A DNA stretch of 64,000 nucleotides from Armigeres subalbatus. Taxonomy: Eukaryota; Arthropoda; Insecta; Diptera; Culicidae. Positions 1 through 11,310 of the stretch are shown here, piece after piece (the first letter of the stretch is position 1; each line of letters opens with the position of its first letter). The stretch lies in assembly GCF_024139115.2 (NCBI RefSeq), contig NC_085140.1, forward strand, positions 21,668,035-21,732,034, read 5' to 3'. The notes under the pieces are model-generated. The model had not been told where the DNA came from. It searched no databases and was given only the letters and a program-made list of their open reading frames with translations. The position numbers and the translations under genes are program-made.

Positions 1-866
1 CCATCCATTGGTTTCTTGTGCAATTGCGATTGTTCTGGTCAATCACGGAGTAGCAACTACGAAATGCACGGTCATAATGCTCATGCTCATTATGTTAATG
101 TTAATAGGGTTGCTAATAATAATCGCACCCTGTCAATGCCGTTGTCAATGAACTCAGTGTATGCCAAGTCCACATTTTTTCTCGTACAGTTGCAGTGCAT
201 GAATGCTGAACTTACGGAGATTGTCACCAGCTGCCTCAATTGCTCTGCGAATACGTTGTTTCGCAAAATTGGCTCTGTGCCTCAACCGCTTTCATCATTT
301 TATAACCATTCTTCTTTGTAATTTGCTCTTCTCGTTGTGCCCGCACTGCCGCACAACTGGGCTACAATCAGTGACAAGCCACTTACTTTCGAGAACAACA
401 ATTGCTTCTTGGTCCCAGATTGTAAGAACATCACTTTTCTTTTTTATTTAAATCCCCAGTCATTTAAGAGGTTCGTAATGATACTTTTCATTCACTTATT
501 TTGTTTTTTTTTTTTTTGATATTTATTAGAGTCACTTTTGATTCTACTGTGTTCGCGCTCCGGCACTTCTTCGGAATCAGTTGTGTATCTTATTCCTCTT
601 CATTCTCATTGTCTTTTGAGCAGGGTTCGGATTTCTCACTCACTCACGCGACAACTGATCACTCCACCATGCATTTTATCCGGATAAATTACAGTGCGAT
701 AAACTCCGGCACAAGCGATGGTGCGAAAAATTGTTATCCTTCTTCCCATGTTTCGCGAAAATCAAATGCCGCTTGCTTTGCCTCTCCAAGCTGATTGAAT
801 CTGACGATGCGCCACGATAAGCAAAAGGTTCAATACAGCAGTTTTCCTTTAACTTTCAATCAATTC
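1..866. other. Non-genic DNA at left edge
   Basis: No convincing gene. Short open frames are present but show no recognisable domain. A word reading AATCACGGAGTAGCAAC at about 34-50 recurs, inverted, near 33484-33500 in a short retroelement-like insertion, so the left edge probably holds part of the same repeat family. An oligo-T run lies at about 504-518. Confidence 0.4.
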
Positions 867-945
867 ATGTGGTGGCGTGGTTTTAGTGGGCGCTCTGAAC
901 ATTTTAAAATTGTTTTGGGTTCGAATCCCGTTGCGGTCCTAAATT
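867..945 (+). repeat. tRNA-like relic (probable old SINE head)
   Basis: The word GGGTTCGAATCCCG at 918-931 is a near-perfect RNA polymerase III B box. A weaker A-box-like stretch, TGGTTTTAGTGG, lies about 35 bases upstream. The acceptor and T stems do not pair properly, so this is not a functional tRNA gene. A decayed tRNA-derived SINE head is the likeliest reading. Confidence 0.3.
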
Positions 946-1725
946 TTTGTAAATATGCTTGTAAAATTTATCTGATGAGGCGACGAGAAGGAAAATTTGT
1001 GGATTAAAATTAAATTATCCGGCGATCCGGCGCTCACGAATTTATCACCCGCCATTCTATCCGGATAAAAATGTTGTGTGAGAATACTTCCTCACAGGGG
1101 GACCATGAAAAATCACACTCCGCTAAATGGATTAATCGCAGGTTTTTATTCATATGAGTGAGAATTCCGAAGCCTGCTTTTGAGTGACCATTTGGAAACA
1201 GCCTTTTTCAGCCTTTTTAGGCTCAATCGTGTGTGAAACTTTGCGGAGCCGGAATTCTTAAGTATGATGTTTTACAGTTGATATCAATCTTATCATGATG
1301 GATGAACGGATCAGTTCTTGCTCCGATGTCATCTCGACTCGATCTCCACCGCTTTCCGTCAGTGCTGGTTAAAAAGTTTCAAACTAAACAATATGTCTCA
1401 TATTTTTCCCAGCATAGTCTTTAGAAATGACCAACCATTTACCCAAACTGAAGTAAGCAAAACTTTTAGAGTTAAGGCTTCCAGAATCAATTTTTTTTAT
1501 GGGGCCAGGAAACTTACACAGCTACTATACAGGTTTATTATTTCAAGATAAGATGTATATGTTTCAGTAAGATGATATACGGAACAGTCTCTTTACCAAT
1601 TTACCAATTGAAAAAATGTGAGATTATGTTTTTTATCCGAACAACGATCACAACAGTTGTATCGATATCTTCTTATAGGCACCTATATTAGTAAAAATTA
1701 TGTATAAATGTTGAAATATTGAATC
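946..1725. other. AT-rich intergenic DNA
   Basis: No gene or clear element seen. ATCCGGATAAA occurs near 678 and again near 1060, which could be the ends of a decayed element, but no clean inverted repeat could be followed. Confidence 0.4.
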
Positions 1726-2086
1726 CGACCACTACCTCGTCGCAGTATGTCTGCGCTCAAAACTCTCGACGGTGATCAACACGCGTCGGAGTCATCCGCC
1801 GCGGCTTAACATTGGGCGGCTACAAGACGGTAGACTAGCCCAAGACTACGCGCAGCAGCTGGAAGTGGCACTCCCAACGGAAGAGCAGCTGGGCGCAGCA
1901 TCTCTTGAAGATGGCTGGAGAGATATTCGATCCGCCATTGGAAGCACCGCAACCGCTGCACTTGGCACGGTGCCTCCGGATCAGAGAAACGACTGGTATG
2001 ACGGCGAATGTGAGCAGTTAGTGGAGGAGAAGAATGCAGCATGGGCGAGATTGCTGCAACACGGGCGCGGAACTGACAAAATTTGA
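1726..2086 (+). pseudogene. RTE endonuclease C-terminus and linker, broken
   Basis: The frame reads from the last endonuclease motif (SDHYLVAV) into a linker with LAQDYAQQLEVALP. It stops at TGA at 2084-2086, four bases after the ATG of the next frame. The same linker block recurs at about 54240-54340 (minus) and, more diverged, twice at 36040-36250. The break suggests a frameshift in an old copy rather than two natural ORFs. Confidence 0.7.
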
Positions 2087-3006
2087 AACGCCAGCAGCAA
2101 GATCGAGACCTTGAAGAGACGGAGCAACTGTACCGCGCTAATCATGCACGAAAGTTCTATGAAAAGTTAAACCGTTCACGTAAGCGCCACGTGCCACAGC
2201 CCGATATGTGTAAGGACATAAACGGGAACGAGCGTGAGGTGATCCAAAGGTGGCGGCAGCACTACGAAGAGCACCTGAATGGCGATATGGCAGACAACGG
2301 TGGCGGTATGGTAATGAACCTAGGAGCACGCGCGCAGGACATGCGACTTCCGGCTCCGAATCTCCAGGAGATCGGCCGGCTGAAAAACAACAAAGGCCCT
2401 GGAGTTGACCAACTACCAGGAGAGCTGTTTAAACACGGTGGTGAAGCACTGGCTAGAGCGCTGCATTGGGTGATTACCAAGGTTTGGGAGGATGAGGTTC
2501 TGCCGCAGGAGTGGATGGAAGGTGTCGTGTGTCCCATCTACAAAAAGGGCGATAAGCTGGATTGTAGCAACTACCGCGCAATCACATTGCTGAACGTCGC
2601 CTACAAGGTACTCTCCCAAATTTTATGCCGTCGACTAACACCAATTGCAAGAGAGTTCGTGGGGCAGTACCAGGCGGGATTTATGGGTGAACGCTCTACC
2701 ACAGACCAGGTGTTCGCCATACGTCAGGTATTGCAGAAATGCCGCGAATACAACGTGCCCACACATCATCTATTTATCGACTTCAAAGTCGCATATGATA
2801 CAATCGATCGGGACCAGCTATGGCAGCTAATGCACGAAAACGGATTTCCGGATAAACTGATACGGTTGATCAAGGCGACGATGGATCGGGTGATGTGCGT
2901 AGTTCGAGTTTCAGGGCATTCTCGAGTCCCTTCGAAACGCGTAGAGGGTTACGGCAAGGTGATGGTCTTTCGTGTCTGCTATTCAACATCGCTTTGGAAG
3001 GAGTAA
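2083..3006 (+). pseudogene. RTE reverse transcriptase, N-terminal half
   Basis: The frame covers the fingers and palm of a non-LTR reverse transcriptase. Visible motifs are GVDQLPGELFKHGG, CPIYKKGDKLDCSNYRAITLL, QAGFMGERSTTDQ and FIDFKVAYDTIDR, the last carrying the first catalytic aspartate. Homology leaves this frame after about codon 285 (MCVVRVSG) and resumes in the frame starting at 2895, so a frameshift lies near 2900-2940. It is part of the retrotransposon and not a host gene. Confidence 0.85.
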
Positions 3007-3878
3007 TACGAAGGGCAGGGATTGATACGAGTGGTACGATTTTCACGAAGTCCGTCCAGTTATTTGGTTTCGCCGACGACATTGATATCATGGCACGTAA
3101 CTTTGAGAGGATGGAGGAAGCCTACATCAGACTGAAAAGCGAAGCTAAACGGATTGGACTAGTCATCAACACGTCGAAGACGAAGTACATGATAGGAAGA
3201 GGCTCAAGAGAGGTCAATGTGAGCCACCCACCACGAGTTTCTATCGGTGGTGACGAAATCGAGGTGGTTGAAGAATTCGTGTACTTGGGCTCACTGGTGA
3301 CCGCCGATAACGATACCAGCAGAGAAATTCGGAGACGCATAGTGGCTGGAAATCGTACGTACTTTGGACTCCGCAAGACGCTTCGATCGAATAGAGTTCG
3401 CCGCCGTACCAAACTGACTATCTACAAAACGCTTATAAGACCGGTAGTTCTCTACGGACACGAAACCTGGACGATGGTTGTGGAGGACCAACGCGCACTG
3501 GGAGTTTTCGAAAGGAAAGTGTTGCGTACCATCTATGGTGGGTTGCAGATGGCGGACGGTACGTGGAGGAGGCGAATGAACCACGAGTTGCATCAGCTGT
3601 TGGGAGAACCATCCATCGTTCACACCGCGAAAATCGGAAGACTGCGGTGGGCCGGGCACGTAGCCAGAATGTCGGACAGTAATCCGGTGAAAATGGTTCT
3701 CGACAACGATCCGACGGGAACAAGAAGGCGAGGTGCACAGCGGGCAAGGTGGATCGATCAGGTGGAGGACGACTTGCGGACCCTCCGCAGACTGCGTGGT
3801 TGGCGAAGTGCAGCAATGAACCGAGCTGAATGGAGAAGTCTTTTATGTGCAGCACAGGCCACTCCGGCCTTAGTCTGA
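2895..3878 (+). pseudogene. RTE reverse transcriptase, C-terminal half
   Basis: The frame carries RRGLRQGDGLSC (the usual RQGDPLS motif with glycine for proline), the catalytic FADDIDIMA box, and the RTE-type C-terminal block with VYLGSLVT, RPVVLYGHETW and RLRWAGHVARM. The stop at 3876-3878 is followed at once by the (TAAA)n tail. The catalytic aspartates survive here, but the upstream frameshift prevents a continuous product. Confidence 0.85.
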
Positions 3879-3900
3879 TGATAAATAAATAAATAAATAA

Positions 3901-4254
3901 ATGTTGAAATAGTAAGACGATAACAAATATATATTGAAGTATATGATTGGACATCTAAAGTGTAAAATAAAACATTTTTTAATTCATTTAAAAATTTAGA
4001 TATTTTTTTATTCATCTAGAATACTATATTGTTACAATTAATTTCACTCAAAATTGTCGCTCTTTTTTTGCGGACGAACAAAACAATCATTTTTTTTAAT
4101 TATGCTAGCATCAACGAGAATTGAAATAACTTGCATACAAAAGTGCTTTCAAACCTAGAAAAAAATATGGGTGATTGTGCATTTTTTTTCTAAACTTGTT
4201 ACCGCTGGAATGCACTTTTTAAACACAATCGACTATTCCTCAACAATAGGGTAA
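3901..4254 (-). other. 3' flank of the UDP-glycosyltransferase gene
   Basis: AT-rich DNA between the retrotransposon tail and the UGT stop. On the minus strand AATAAA-like words occur near 4006-4011, about 250 bases past the stop, and could serve as the polyadenylation signal. Confidence 0.35.
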
Positions 4255-5949
4255 CTAATGCTTTTTCTGTTTCTGTGTGGCGTGCTTACCACCACATACC
4301 AATCGCTTAACTCGACGCATCACAAAACTAACAATTTTAAAAACCGCATACACGACCGCCCCCAGAAAGGCGTAAACATCCACAGAGTTGCGCTGCAGCA
4401 CATTCAAGTCCGCTCCCTGATAGTGCAAATGCTTAGCCCCTTTGTGTCGCACAACGTATTCCACCCAAAACGTGGCCAAATCCATCGACGATTGGGGTCG
4501 ATCCTTGTACAGCGAAGCCATGGTCTCAATGGTTTGCGCGTACCCTGGCTTGCCAAGCACTTCCCCGATTGCCGCCGTGAGCTTTTCCTCGGTCAGATCA
4601 TCGAACGATACGGATGCACCCCAACCTTCCTTCACGACCTGCGCCACATTGGTGTCCTGATCGCCAAACATGGGAATTCCAACCACCGGAACTCCGTGGT
4701 ACATCGCCTCGGTAATGCTCCCCAGTCCGCCGTGCGTCAAAAACAGCTTCAGATTCTTGTGGGCCAAAATATCGTCCTGAGGTAACCACTTTCCGATGAG
4801 GACATTAGCCGGCTTACCGGGCATCTCGTCCGCATCCCACTTCCAGATAATTCGTTGCTTCAACTTGGAGATACTTCCGATTATGGCATCGAATTTGTCC
4901 TGTCGCAGGTTGGAACTCTTGAGATTCGATCCGAAGCTGATGAAGATGGCACCATCCTTTGCGCCATCTAACCAAGCTTTGATGTCCTCCGGCAAGGGGT
5001 CAGGCTTGGATTTGATTTGAAGGCCTCCAACTTCAACCATGTTGGGCAGGTACGGCCGAGGTACGCTTTGGGTGAAGTATGAGTTGAGCAGCACCAACGA
5101 CACGTCGAGCTTGGCCTGTTCGTACGAGGGATATCCCTTTTCGGCAGGGAAATTTGATCTGGAATGAAAAAAATGAAAATTTAACAACGGTATCGCAAGT
5201 GAAAATCTTCATACTAACTCGTAGTAGGGTTTGGTAATGTGTTGTATAATGTTCAGGATAACGAAGTCAATCGTGTAGACAAGTGTGTTTATGACTCGGT
5301 CGATGAAACTCATGGGATCCTTTTTCCCTAGAAGCAAGTGTGGTGCTGCCGAAACTTCCAATGGATTTCCAACTACATTGTTCAAGCTTCCAAACCCGGC
5401 TGAGAAGTAGAAGATAGTGGGGCACTTGAACCACGATCGAATACCAAGAACGAAGTCATTCATGAAGAAGCCAACTATGGCCACATCGAACTGCTCTTCT
5501 TTAACAAGTTTCTGAAACTGTGGTGAATTAATCGTGTAGTTGCTGTTGTCAAGCGATGCCTTCGTAATGATTGGCATATATTTGAACATATTTCGGCTGC
5601 CACCCTGCATGAAACTGGCCATTACTGGTCCGAATTTGTCATCCACTGGCACGTATACATCGCGGTAGTTCTTTACCGGCTTCGACAGCGGGAAAGAACT
5701 GACCATGGTGACCTTGAATGGAAAGTATATTATAAGAAGCGAGTCATAGTGAAAGTAGATGAGAAGTCTTACCTCATGGCCGCGTTGGGCCAGATTCTTC
5801 AGCAAAGCTTGAGGTCCAAGAACGTGCGATTTGCTGCCGGTTGGAAACACACATAGGATTTTGGCTGAGTCAGCACCATTAGACTGTAGAAGAAGCACCA
5901 GGATGGTCGCAGAAGCGATAACCAGTAGCGATAGTAGTTGGCTGGCCAT
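4255..5949 (-). CDS. UDP-glycosyltransferase (insect UGT), 3 exons, complete
   Basis: Transfers sugar from a UDP-sugar (in insects usually UDP-glucose) to small lipophilic compounds such as xenobiotics, pigments and steroids, in the ER lumen. Exons on the minus strand are 5949-5773, 5712-5219 and 5158-4255. The introns of 60 bp each use GTAAGA..CAAG and GTTAGT..CCAG, and the joined frame is 524 residues, normal for insect UGTs. Residues 1-28 form a hydrophobic signal peptide. His42 in GSKSH sits where the catalytic base lies in UGTs. The UGT signature runs about 348-394 (WLPQDDILAHKNLKLFLTHG through GDQDTN) with the Asp390-Gln391 sugar-contact pair. A membrane helix spans about 484-504, followed by a basic tail ending QKQKKH, resembling ER-retention tails. 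No frame break was seen. Assignment to a UGT subfamily needs a phylogeny. Confidence 0.95.
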
Positions 5950-6180
5950 CGTAATCGAATGTCGTCTATGCGGGCTGATGAGTATCGATGAACTAACCGA
6001 TCAACTTTCGGTAGGTGGGTAATTTATCTGCGGCGCCTCTCCTGATTTAAGCATCGAATGTGATAAGATGACGATTGTTGAAGCGCTTTGATAGAAGATA
6101 AGAACATATGTAAGTGATAAACGGTACATCAGAGACTAAGAAGGTGGTTACTTAAAATCACTTTCGAATATATAGAGTGG
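5950..6180 (-). promoter_or_regulatory. Putative UGT promoter with GATA-motif cluster
   Basis: Upstream of the UGT start, four GATA-type words lie within about 100 bp: TTATCT (6024-6029), TGATAAG (6061-6067), AGATAAG (6096-6102) and TGATAA (6115-6120). GATA factors drive gut and fat-body genes in mosquitoes, which would suit a detoxification enzyme. A minus-strand CTATATATTC near 6167-6176 could be a TATA box. All of this is inferred from motifs. Confidence 0.3.
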
Positions 6181-7207
6181 AGCTGCTCTACTACAGTTAA
6201 CACCTACGCTACTAATATTGGTAACTTGAATTCATATTCATTGCTTGGATTTTCAATGTTGTGTGCTATAATAGTGAAACTATATCTATTCATATATATT
6301 TCGTTTTCCACTAATTTAGGCTATTAAAAAACTTTTTATCAAAGGTGATTCCTTCCCATTGAAATCTTTGAGAAAAGTCGCGAATATAAAGATTTAATTT
6401 TAGACTAGGGTAGAAGCAGTATATTTCGCCACCCTAAACGCACGTTCGTCACACAAATGGCCGAAAAATGCAAAACATACTAAATATTCTGTAGATTTTG
6501 GAACTAGGGTTACACTCAATATTTTTTTTACACGGTTGGTATTCTTTAATTTCCCGGTTAACCAGATTTTTCACAGCTTTTTAAATACCACTTGAATTTT
6601 CTTTGATTTTTTGTGATTTTTTTCATGGGGTTAACTCATAGTTTCATCAACGCTGAAGGTCGTAATCAACTAAAACCCACCCGTGTAAAAAAAGAACCGT
6701 ACTGTTTTTGGACTAACGTCGTGCGCGTCATTGTCGATATGACGATACGACGAGTAGCAATTACGACAATACAACTCGTCACTACTGTGGCTTTTCGTGC
6801 TGCGACGAGGATTATTGTCAGCCCTGATCAAAACATTAGTAATCGAATTTTATTTATAGTGCTTAAGATTGTTTACGTTTATTGGTCCAAAGTCTGAGGG
6901 ATTGATCAGTTTTCCACCATTTGTTTATCGCCACCATCGAGACAACTATTTTCAGTTGCATTTTGCATCAGAAATCAATCATTTATAATAAGAACATTTT
7001 TAGATATTGTATGTTTACTGAGTCTGTATGATTGATAAATATTGCATTAAATGGTCAAAACTATTTCTCGCGCTCGTAACTGCATTGATCGATTTAATTT
7101 CGTCGATGTTGATTATTGACAAAATACATAACACAGTGGTTAAATATAGAACATCTACCCTATATTAGACTAATAGTATAAAGTTGTTCGGTTAGATTAT
7201 ATTAAAT
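6181..7207. other. AT-rich intergenic DNA
   Basis: No gene, RNA or clear repeat seen. A 94-codon open frame at 6613-6897 has no recognisable domain and is probably chance. Confidence 0.4.
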
Positions 7208-7866
7208 ACTAGTCGACCCGGCAGACGTTGGCCGCATAGTAGGCGAAAATGCGCGTTGTGAACTGCCTATGCGAAATTCCCATACGAATCTTTATTTTAG
7301 TTTTTCACGATTTACTCAACTTTACTTATGATTTTCACATGAGGAAATATCATATAAACCCGTCGGAAACTATAACGAATGTTTCTGCTAAAGAAATGAA
7401 AAAAAACCATCCAGCCGTTTTCGAGTTATGCGGATATGAACACAGACCATTTCATTTTTATATATAAGACTAGTCGACCCGGCAGACGTTGTCCTGCATA
7501 GTAGGTGCGTTGTAAACTGCCCATTCAAAATATCCATACAAATCTTGGTTTTAGTTTTTCATTATTTCCTCAACTTTACTCGTGATTTCAGCATGAGGTA
7601 ATATCATATAAACCCGTCGGAAATGATAACGGACATATCAGCTGAAGGAATGAAGAAAATCCGTCCACCCGTTTGTGAGTTATGCGGATACGAACACAGA
7701 CCATTTCATTTTTATATATATAGACTAGTTGACCCGGCAGACGTTGTCCTGCATAGTAGGCGAGAATGTGCATTCCGAACTGCCCATGTAAAGTTCGCAT
7801 AGGAATCACAATTTTAGTTATTCATGGTTTGCTCAACTTTACTCGTAATGTTCCCATTAGGAAGTA

Positions 7867-8041
7867 GGGGTAATGACGGCTTTGGCAGGTTTTGTTCTAC
7901 TATTGTCAGGGGGGTTTTTTATGACTGATTATGCTCAAATTTGGATATCAAAGAATATTGTGGCCAAATTTCATAAATTTCGGTCGACAAAAACCCCCCT
8001 GCCAATAATAGAACAAAACCTGCCAAAGCCGTCTGTTCCCC
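7867..8041. mobile_element. TA-target MITE, copy 1
   Basis: Terminal inverted repeats of about 55 bp open with GGGGTAATGACGGCTTTGGC and end with the reverse complement (GCCAAAGCCGTCTGTTCCCC). TA flanks both ends (7865-7866 and 8042-8043). It interrupts the Helentron-like unit exactly between parts that are contiguous in other units, so the boundaries are sound. A TA duplication and long inverted repeats fit a Tc1/mariner-type MITE. A second copy is at 21707-21895. Confidence 0.8.
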
Positions 8042-8247
8042 TATCATATAAACCCGTCGGAAACTATAACGAATGTTTCTGCTGAAGAAATGAAAAAAAT
8101 CCATCCAGCCGTTTTCGAGTTATGCGGATACGAACACAGACCATTTAATTTTTATATATAAGACTAGTTGACCCGGCAGACGTTGTCCTGCATAGTAGGC
8201 GAAAATGCGCGTTGTGAACCGCCCATACGAAATTCTTATACAAATAT

Positions 8248-8470
8248 CGGGTACTTATTCAAAAGGACGTATGTGATTTTGTAAACAAAGATTCAAACGT
8301 CGATTTGTCCAATCTGATAGCACTCCCATGCAAACCATCACCACAGACAGGTAGGGGAAGCCTTCGGCTACCTGTTGGTGGTGTTGGTTTGCGTGGGAGT
8401 ATCATCAGATTGGACAAATCGACGTTTGAATCTTTATAGAATTACATACGTCCTTTTGAATAAGCACCCG
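8248..8470. mobile_element. Foldback MITE with ~100 bp arms
   Basis: The stretch is almost wholly an inverted repeat: CGGGTACTTATTCAAAAGGA at the left pairs with the right end TCCTTTTGAATAAGCACCCG. The arms are about 100 bp around a loop near GGGAAGCCTTCGG. It interrupts a Helentron-like unit. The superfamily is unclear because the target duplication is not clean. Confidence 0.8.
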
Positions 8471-8771
8471 AGAAATCTTTATTTTAGTTTCTCACGGTTT
8501 ACTCAACCTTACTCGTGATTTTAGCATGCGGAAATATTATATAAACCCGTCGGAAACGATAACAAAAATATCTGCTGAAGGAATGAAGAAAATCCATCCA
8601 GCCGTTTTCGAGTTATGCGGATACGAACACAGACCATTTCATTTTTGCCTTTCTCGTATACTAAGTATACGGTAAAGGCTATATGATCGCTCCAAAAACA
8701 AACTTTTTATAGAAGGCCCGGAGACCCATAGTGTTATATACCAATCGACTCAGTTCGACGAATTGAGGTGA

Positions 8772-8773
<2 letters not shown>

Positions 8774-8809
<36 letters not shown>

Positions 8810-8815
8810 TGTGCG
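8774..8815 (+). repeat. (GT)n microsatellite
   Basis: GT-rich tract inside the GCCTTTCTCGT element. The same position in the duplicated segment holds a shorter tract at about 9766-9797. Confidence 0.9.
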
Positions 8816-8823
8816 CAAAACTA

Positions 8824-10290
8824 CTAAAAAAATGTCACTCATTTTTCGGGCACTTAACCTCAACCGATTTGCTCGCAACAAGTTGCATTCGACGCAGAAT
8901 CCTGTCCCATTGTTTCCTATTTGAAATTGGCCAGATCGAACTATGGGATCAAAAGTTATGGTCAAAATACAAATTCATACGAAAAAAACGCGTAAAAAAT
9001 GTCACTCATTTTTCGGGCACTTAACTTTATCCGATTTGCTCGCAACAAGTTGCATTCGACGCAGAATCCTGTCCCATTCTTTCCTATTTGAAATTGGCCA
9101 GATCGAACTATGGGATCGAAAGTTATGGTCAAAATACAAATTCATACGAAAAAATCGCGTAAAAAATGTCACTCATTTTCCGGGCACTTATCCTCAACCG
9201 ATTTGCTCGCAACAAGTTGCATTCGACGCAGAATCCTGTCCCATTGTTTCCTATTTGAAATTGGCCAGATCGAACTATGGGATCAGAAGTTATGGCCAAA
9301 ATACAAATTCATACGAAAAAATCGCGCAAAAAATGTCACTCATTTTTCGGGCACTTAACTTTATCCGATTTGCTCGCAACAAGTTGCATTCGACGCAGAA
9401 TCCTGTCCCATTGTTTCCTATTTGAAATTGGCCAGATCGAACTATGGGATCGAAAGTTATGGCCAAAATACAAATTCATACGAAAAAATCGCGTAAAAAA
9501 TGTCACTCATTTTTCGGGCACATATACTTAGCCGATTTGCTCACAACAAGTTGCATTCGACGTAGAATCCTGTCCCGTTGTTTCCTTTTGAAAATTGGCC
9601 ATATCGGACTATGGGATCGAAAATTATACCATTTTTGCCTTTCTCGTATACTAAGTATACGGTAAAGGCTATATGATCGCTCCAAAAACAAACTTTTTAT
9701 AGAAGGCCCGGAGACCCATAGTGTTATATACCAATCGACTCAGTTCGACGAATTGAGGTGATGTCTGTGTGTGTGTGTGTGTATGTGTGTGTGTGCGCAA
9801 AACTACTCAAAAAATGTCACTCATTTTTCGGGCACTTACCCTTAACCGATTTGCTCGCAACAAGTTGCATTCGACGCAGAATCCTGTCCCATTGTTTCCT
9901 ATTTGAAATTGACCAGATCGAACTATGGGATCAAAAGTTATGGTCAAAATACAAATTCATACGAAAAAAACGCGTAAAAAATGTCACTCATTTTTCGGGC
10001 ACTCAACTTTATCCGATTTGCTCGCAACAAGTTGCATTCGACGCAGAATCCTGTCCCATTCTTTCCTATTTGAAATTGGCCAGATCGAACTATGGGATCG
10101 AAAGTTAAGGCCAAAATACAAATTCATACGAAAAAATCGCGTAAAAAATGTCACTCATTTTCCGGGCACTTATCCTCAACCGATTTGCTCACAACAAGTT
10201 GCATTCGACGCAGAATCCTGTCCCATTGTTTCCTATTTGAAATTGGCCATATCGGACTATGGGATCGAAAATTATACCATTTTTTTATGG
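8824..10290 (+). repeat. 167 bp tandem repeats within the element
   Basis: Near-identical units contain CACTCATTTTTCGGGCACTT, GATTTGCTCGCAACAAGTTG, CATTCGACGCAGAATCCTGT and GATCGAACTATGGGATC. Five units run from 8824 to 9640 and about three more from 9816 to 10290, with decayed units beyond. The spacing is 167 bp (for example 8943, 9110, 9277, 9444). Confidence 0.9.
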
Positions 10291-11310
10291 AAAAATCGGG
10301 CACTTTTCCTCAACCGATTTGCTCGCATTAAATTGCATTCGACGCAGAATATCTCATATTTTCTTATTGAAAATTGGCCAGATCGGACTGTGGGCTTAGA
10401 AGTTATGGTAAAATTACTATTTATTGTGAAAAAGAGTTCAAAAAAATCTAGTTCCCTTTTTTAGCACTTAGACTTCATCTATTTCCCAAGCAACACAAGT
10501 TCAACAAATCTGGTTGCAGTAACCATATTGTGACTGAATCCGGTCATATATAAGTTACTGTGATTGATGCGCAATATGTGTGCTTCTCAGGTCTCTCGCA
10601 TCAGATTGCATTCGACACAGAATCTTGTCCCATTGTTTCCTATAGAAACTTGTCCGGATCGTACAATTGGGTCAAAAGACCAATCCACATAATGGTGTTA
10701 TTTTAGATTTTTCCAAACCTTTTGAACGAACGAGAAAGGCACCATCACCGCTAGGTGGATTAATCTGGGTTTTATATATAAGACTAGTCGACCCGGCAGA
10801 CGTTGTCCTGCATAGTAGGCGAAAATGCGCGTTGTGAACTGCCTATGCGAAAACCCCATACGAATCTTTACTTTAGTTTTTTACAATCTACTCAACTTTA
10901 CTTGTGATTTTCACATGAGGAAATATAATATAAACCCGTCGGAAACTATAACGAACGTAATTGCTGAAGAAATGAAGTAAATCCATCCAGCCGTTTTCGA
11001 GTTATGCGGATACGAACACAGACCATTTCATTTTTATATATAAGACTAGTGGACCCGGCAGACGTTGTCCTGCATAGTATACGTGAACTGCTCATGCGAA
11101 ATTTCCATACGAATGATAATTTTAGTTTTTCCTGATTTACTTAACCCTGCCCATGATTTTCTCATGAGGAAATATCATATAAACCCGTCGGAAACTATAA
11201 TGAACGTTTCTGCTTAAAGAGTGAAGAAAATCCATCCAGCCGTCTTCGAGTTATGCGGATACGAACACAGACTATTTCATTTTTATTATATAGAAGATAG
11301 ATAGAAGATT

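Larger units (their letters stand above)
1726..3900 (+). mobile_element. RTE-clade non-LTR retrotransposon, 5'-truncated copy 1
   Basis: The element begins inside the end of an AP-type endonuclease, with the final SDHYLVAV motif at about 1727-1750. A linker and reverse transcriptase follow. A very short 3' UTR runs straight into (TAAA)n after the stop at 3876-3878. A short tail of simple repeats is typical of RTE-clade elements, and the C-terminal RLRWAGHVARM motif fits the same group. The reading frame is broken near 2086 and again near 2895-2940, so the copy is dead. Two further fragments of this family lie at 34437-34705 and 53075-54400. The clade call is inferred from motifs. Confidence 0.88.
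8645..10771 (+). mobile_element. GCCTTTCTCGT element, copy A (tandemly duplicated)
   Basis: The left end reads TTTGCCTTTCTCGTATAC. The right end reads ACGAGAAAGGCACCATCACC then GCTAGGTGGATTAATCTGGG, so the ends are inverted about GCCTTTCTCGT. It sits inside a Helentron-like unit whose broken halves lie on both sides, flanked by TTTT. The interior has a (GT)n tract and 167 bp tandem repeats. A second left end at about 9636 shows that roughly 985 bp were tandemly duplicated. Other copies are at 17722-18172, 23576-24716 and 43085-43602. No transposase is present. Confidence 0.75.
7208..11310 (+). repeat. Six-unit Helentron-like interspersed repeat, interrupted by three elements
   Basis: Units of about 230-260 bp start at about 7208, 7469, 7727, 8162, 10783 and 11045. 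Each opens with GACTAGTCGACCCGGCAGAC and contains AAACCCGTCGGAAA. Each ends with CCATCCAGCCGTTTTCGAG, ATGCGGATACGAACACAG and TTTTTATATATA. The last runs into TAGAAGATAGATAGAAG. Repeated heads and a short simple-repeat 3' end resemble non-autonomous Helentron elements of arthropods. That class is inferred, since no terminal hairpin was verified. Units 3 and 4 are split by later insertions. Confidence 0.65.

Noticed and set aside
918..931. Functional tRNA gene suggested by a perfect B box
   Set aside because: Acceptor and T stems do not pair, so it is a relic.
4258..4785. 175-codon plus-strand frame
   Set aside because: It is the antisense shadow of the third UGT exon.
6613..6897. 94-codon frame in intergenic DNA, considered as a gene or viral insertion
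   Set aside because: No recognisable motif and no structural context.
8779..10464. Series of 70-180-codon open frames that look like a protein family
   Set aside because: They are the same 167 bp tandem repeat read in rotating frames inside a non-autonomous transposon.
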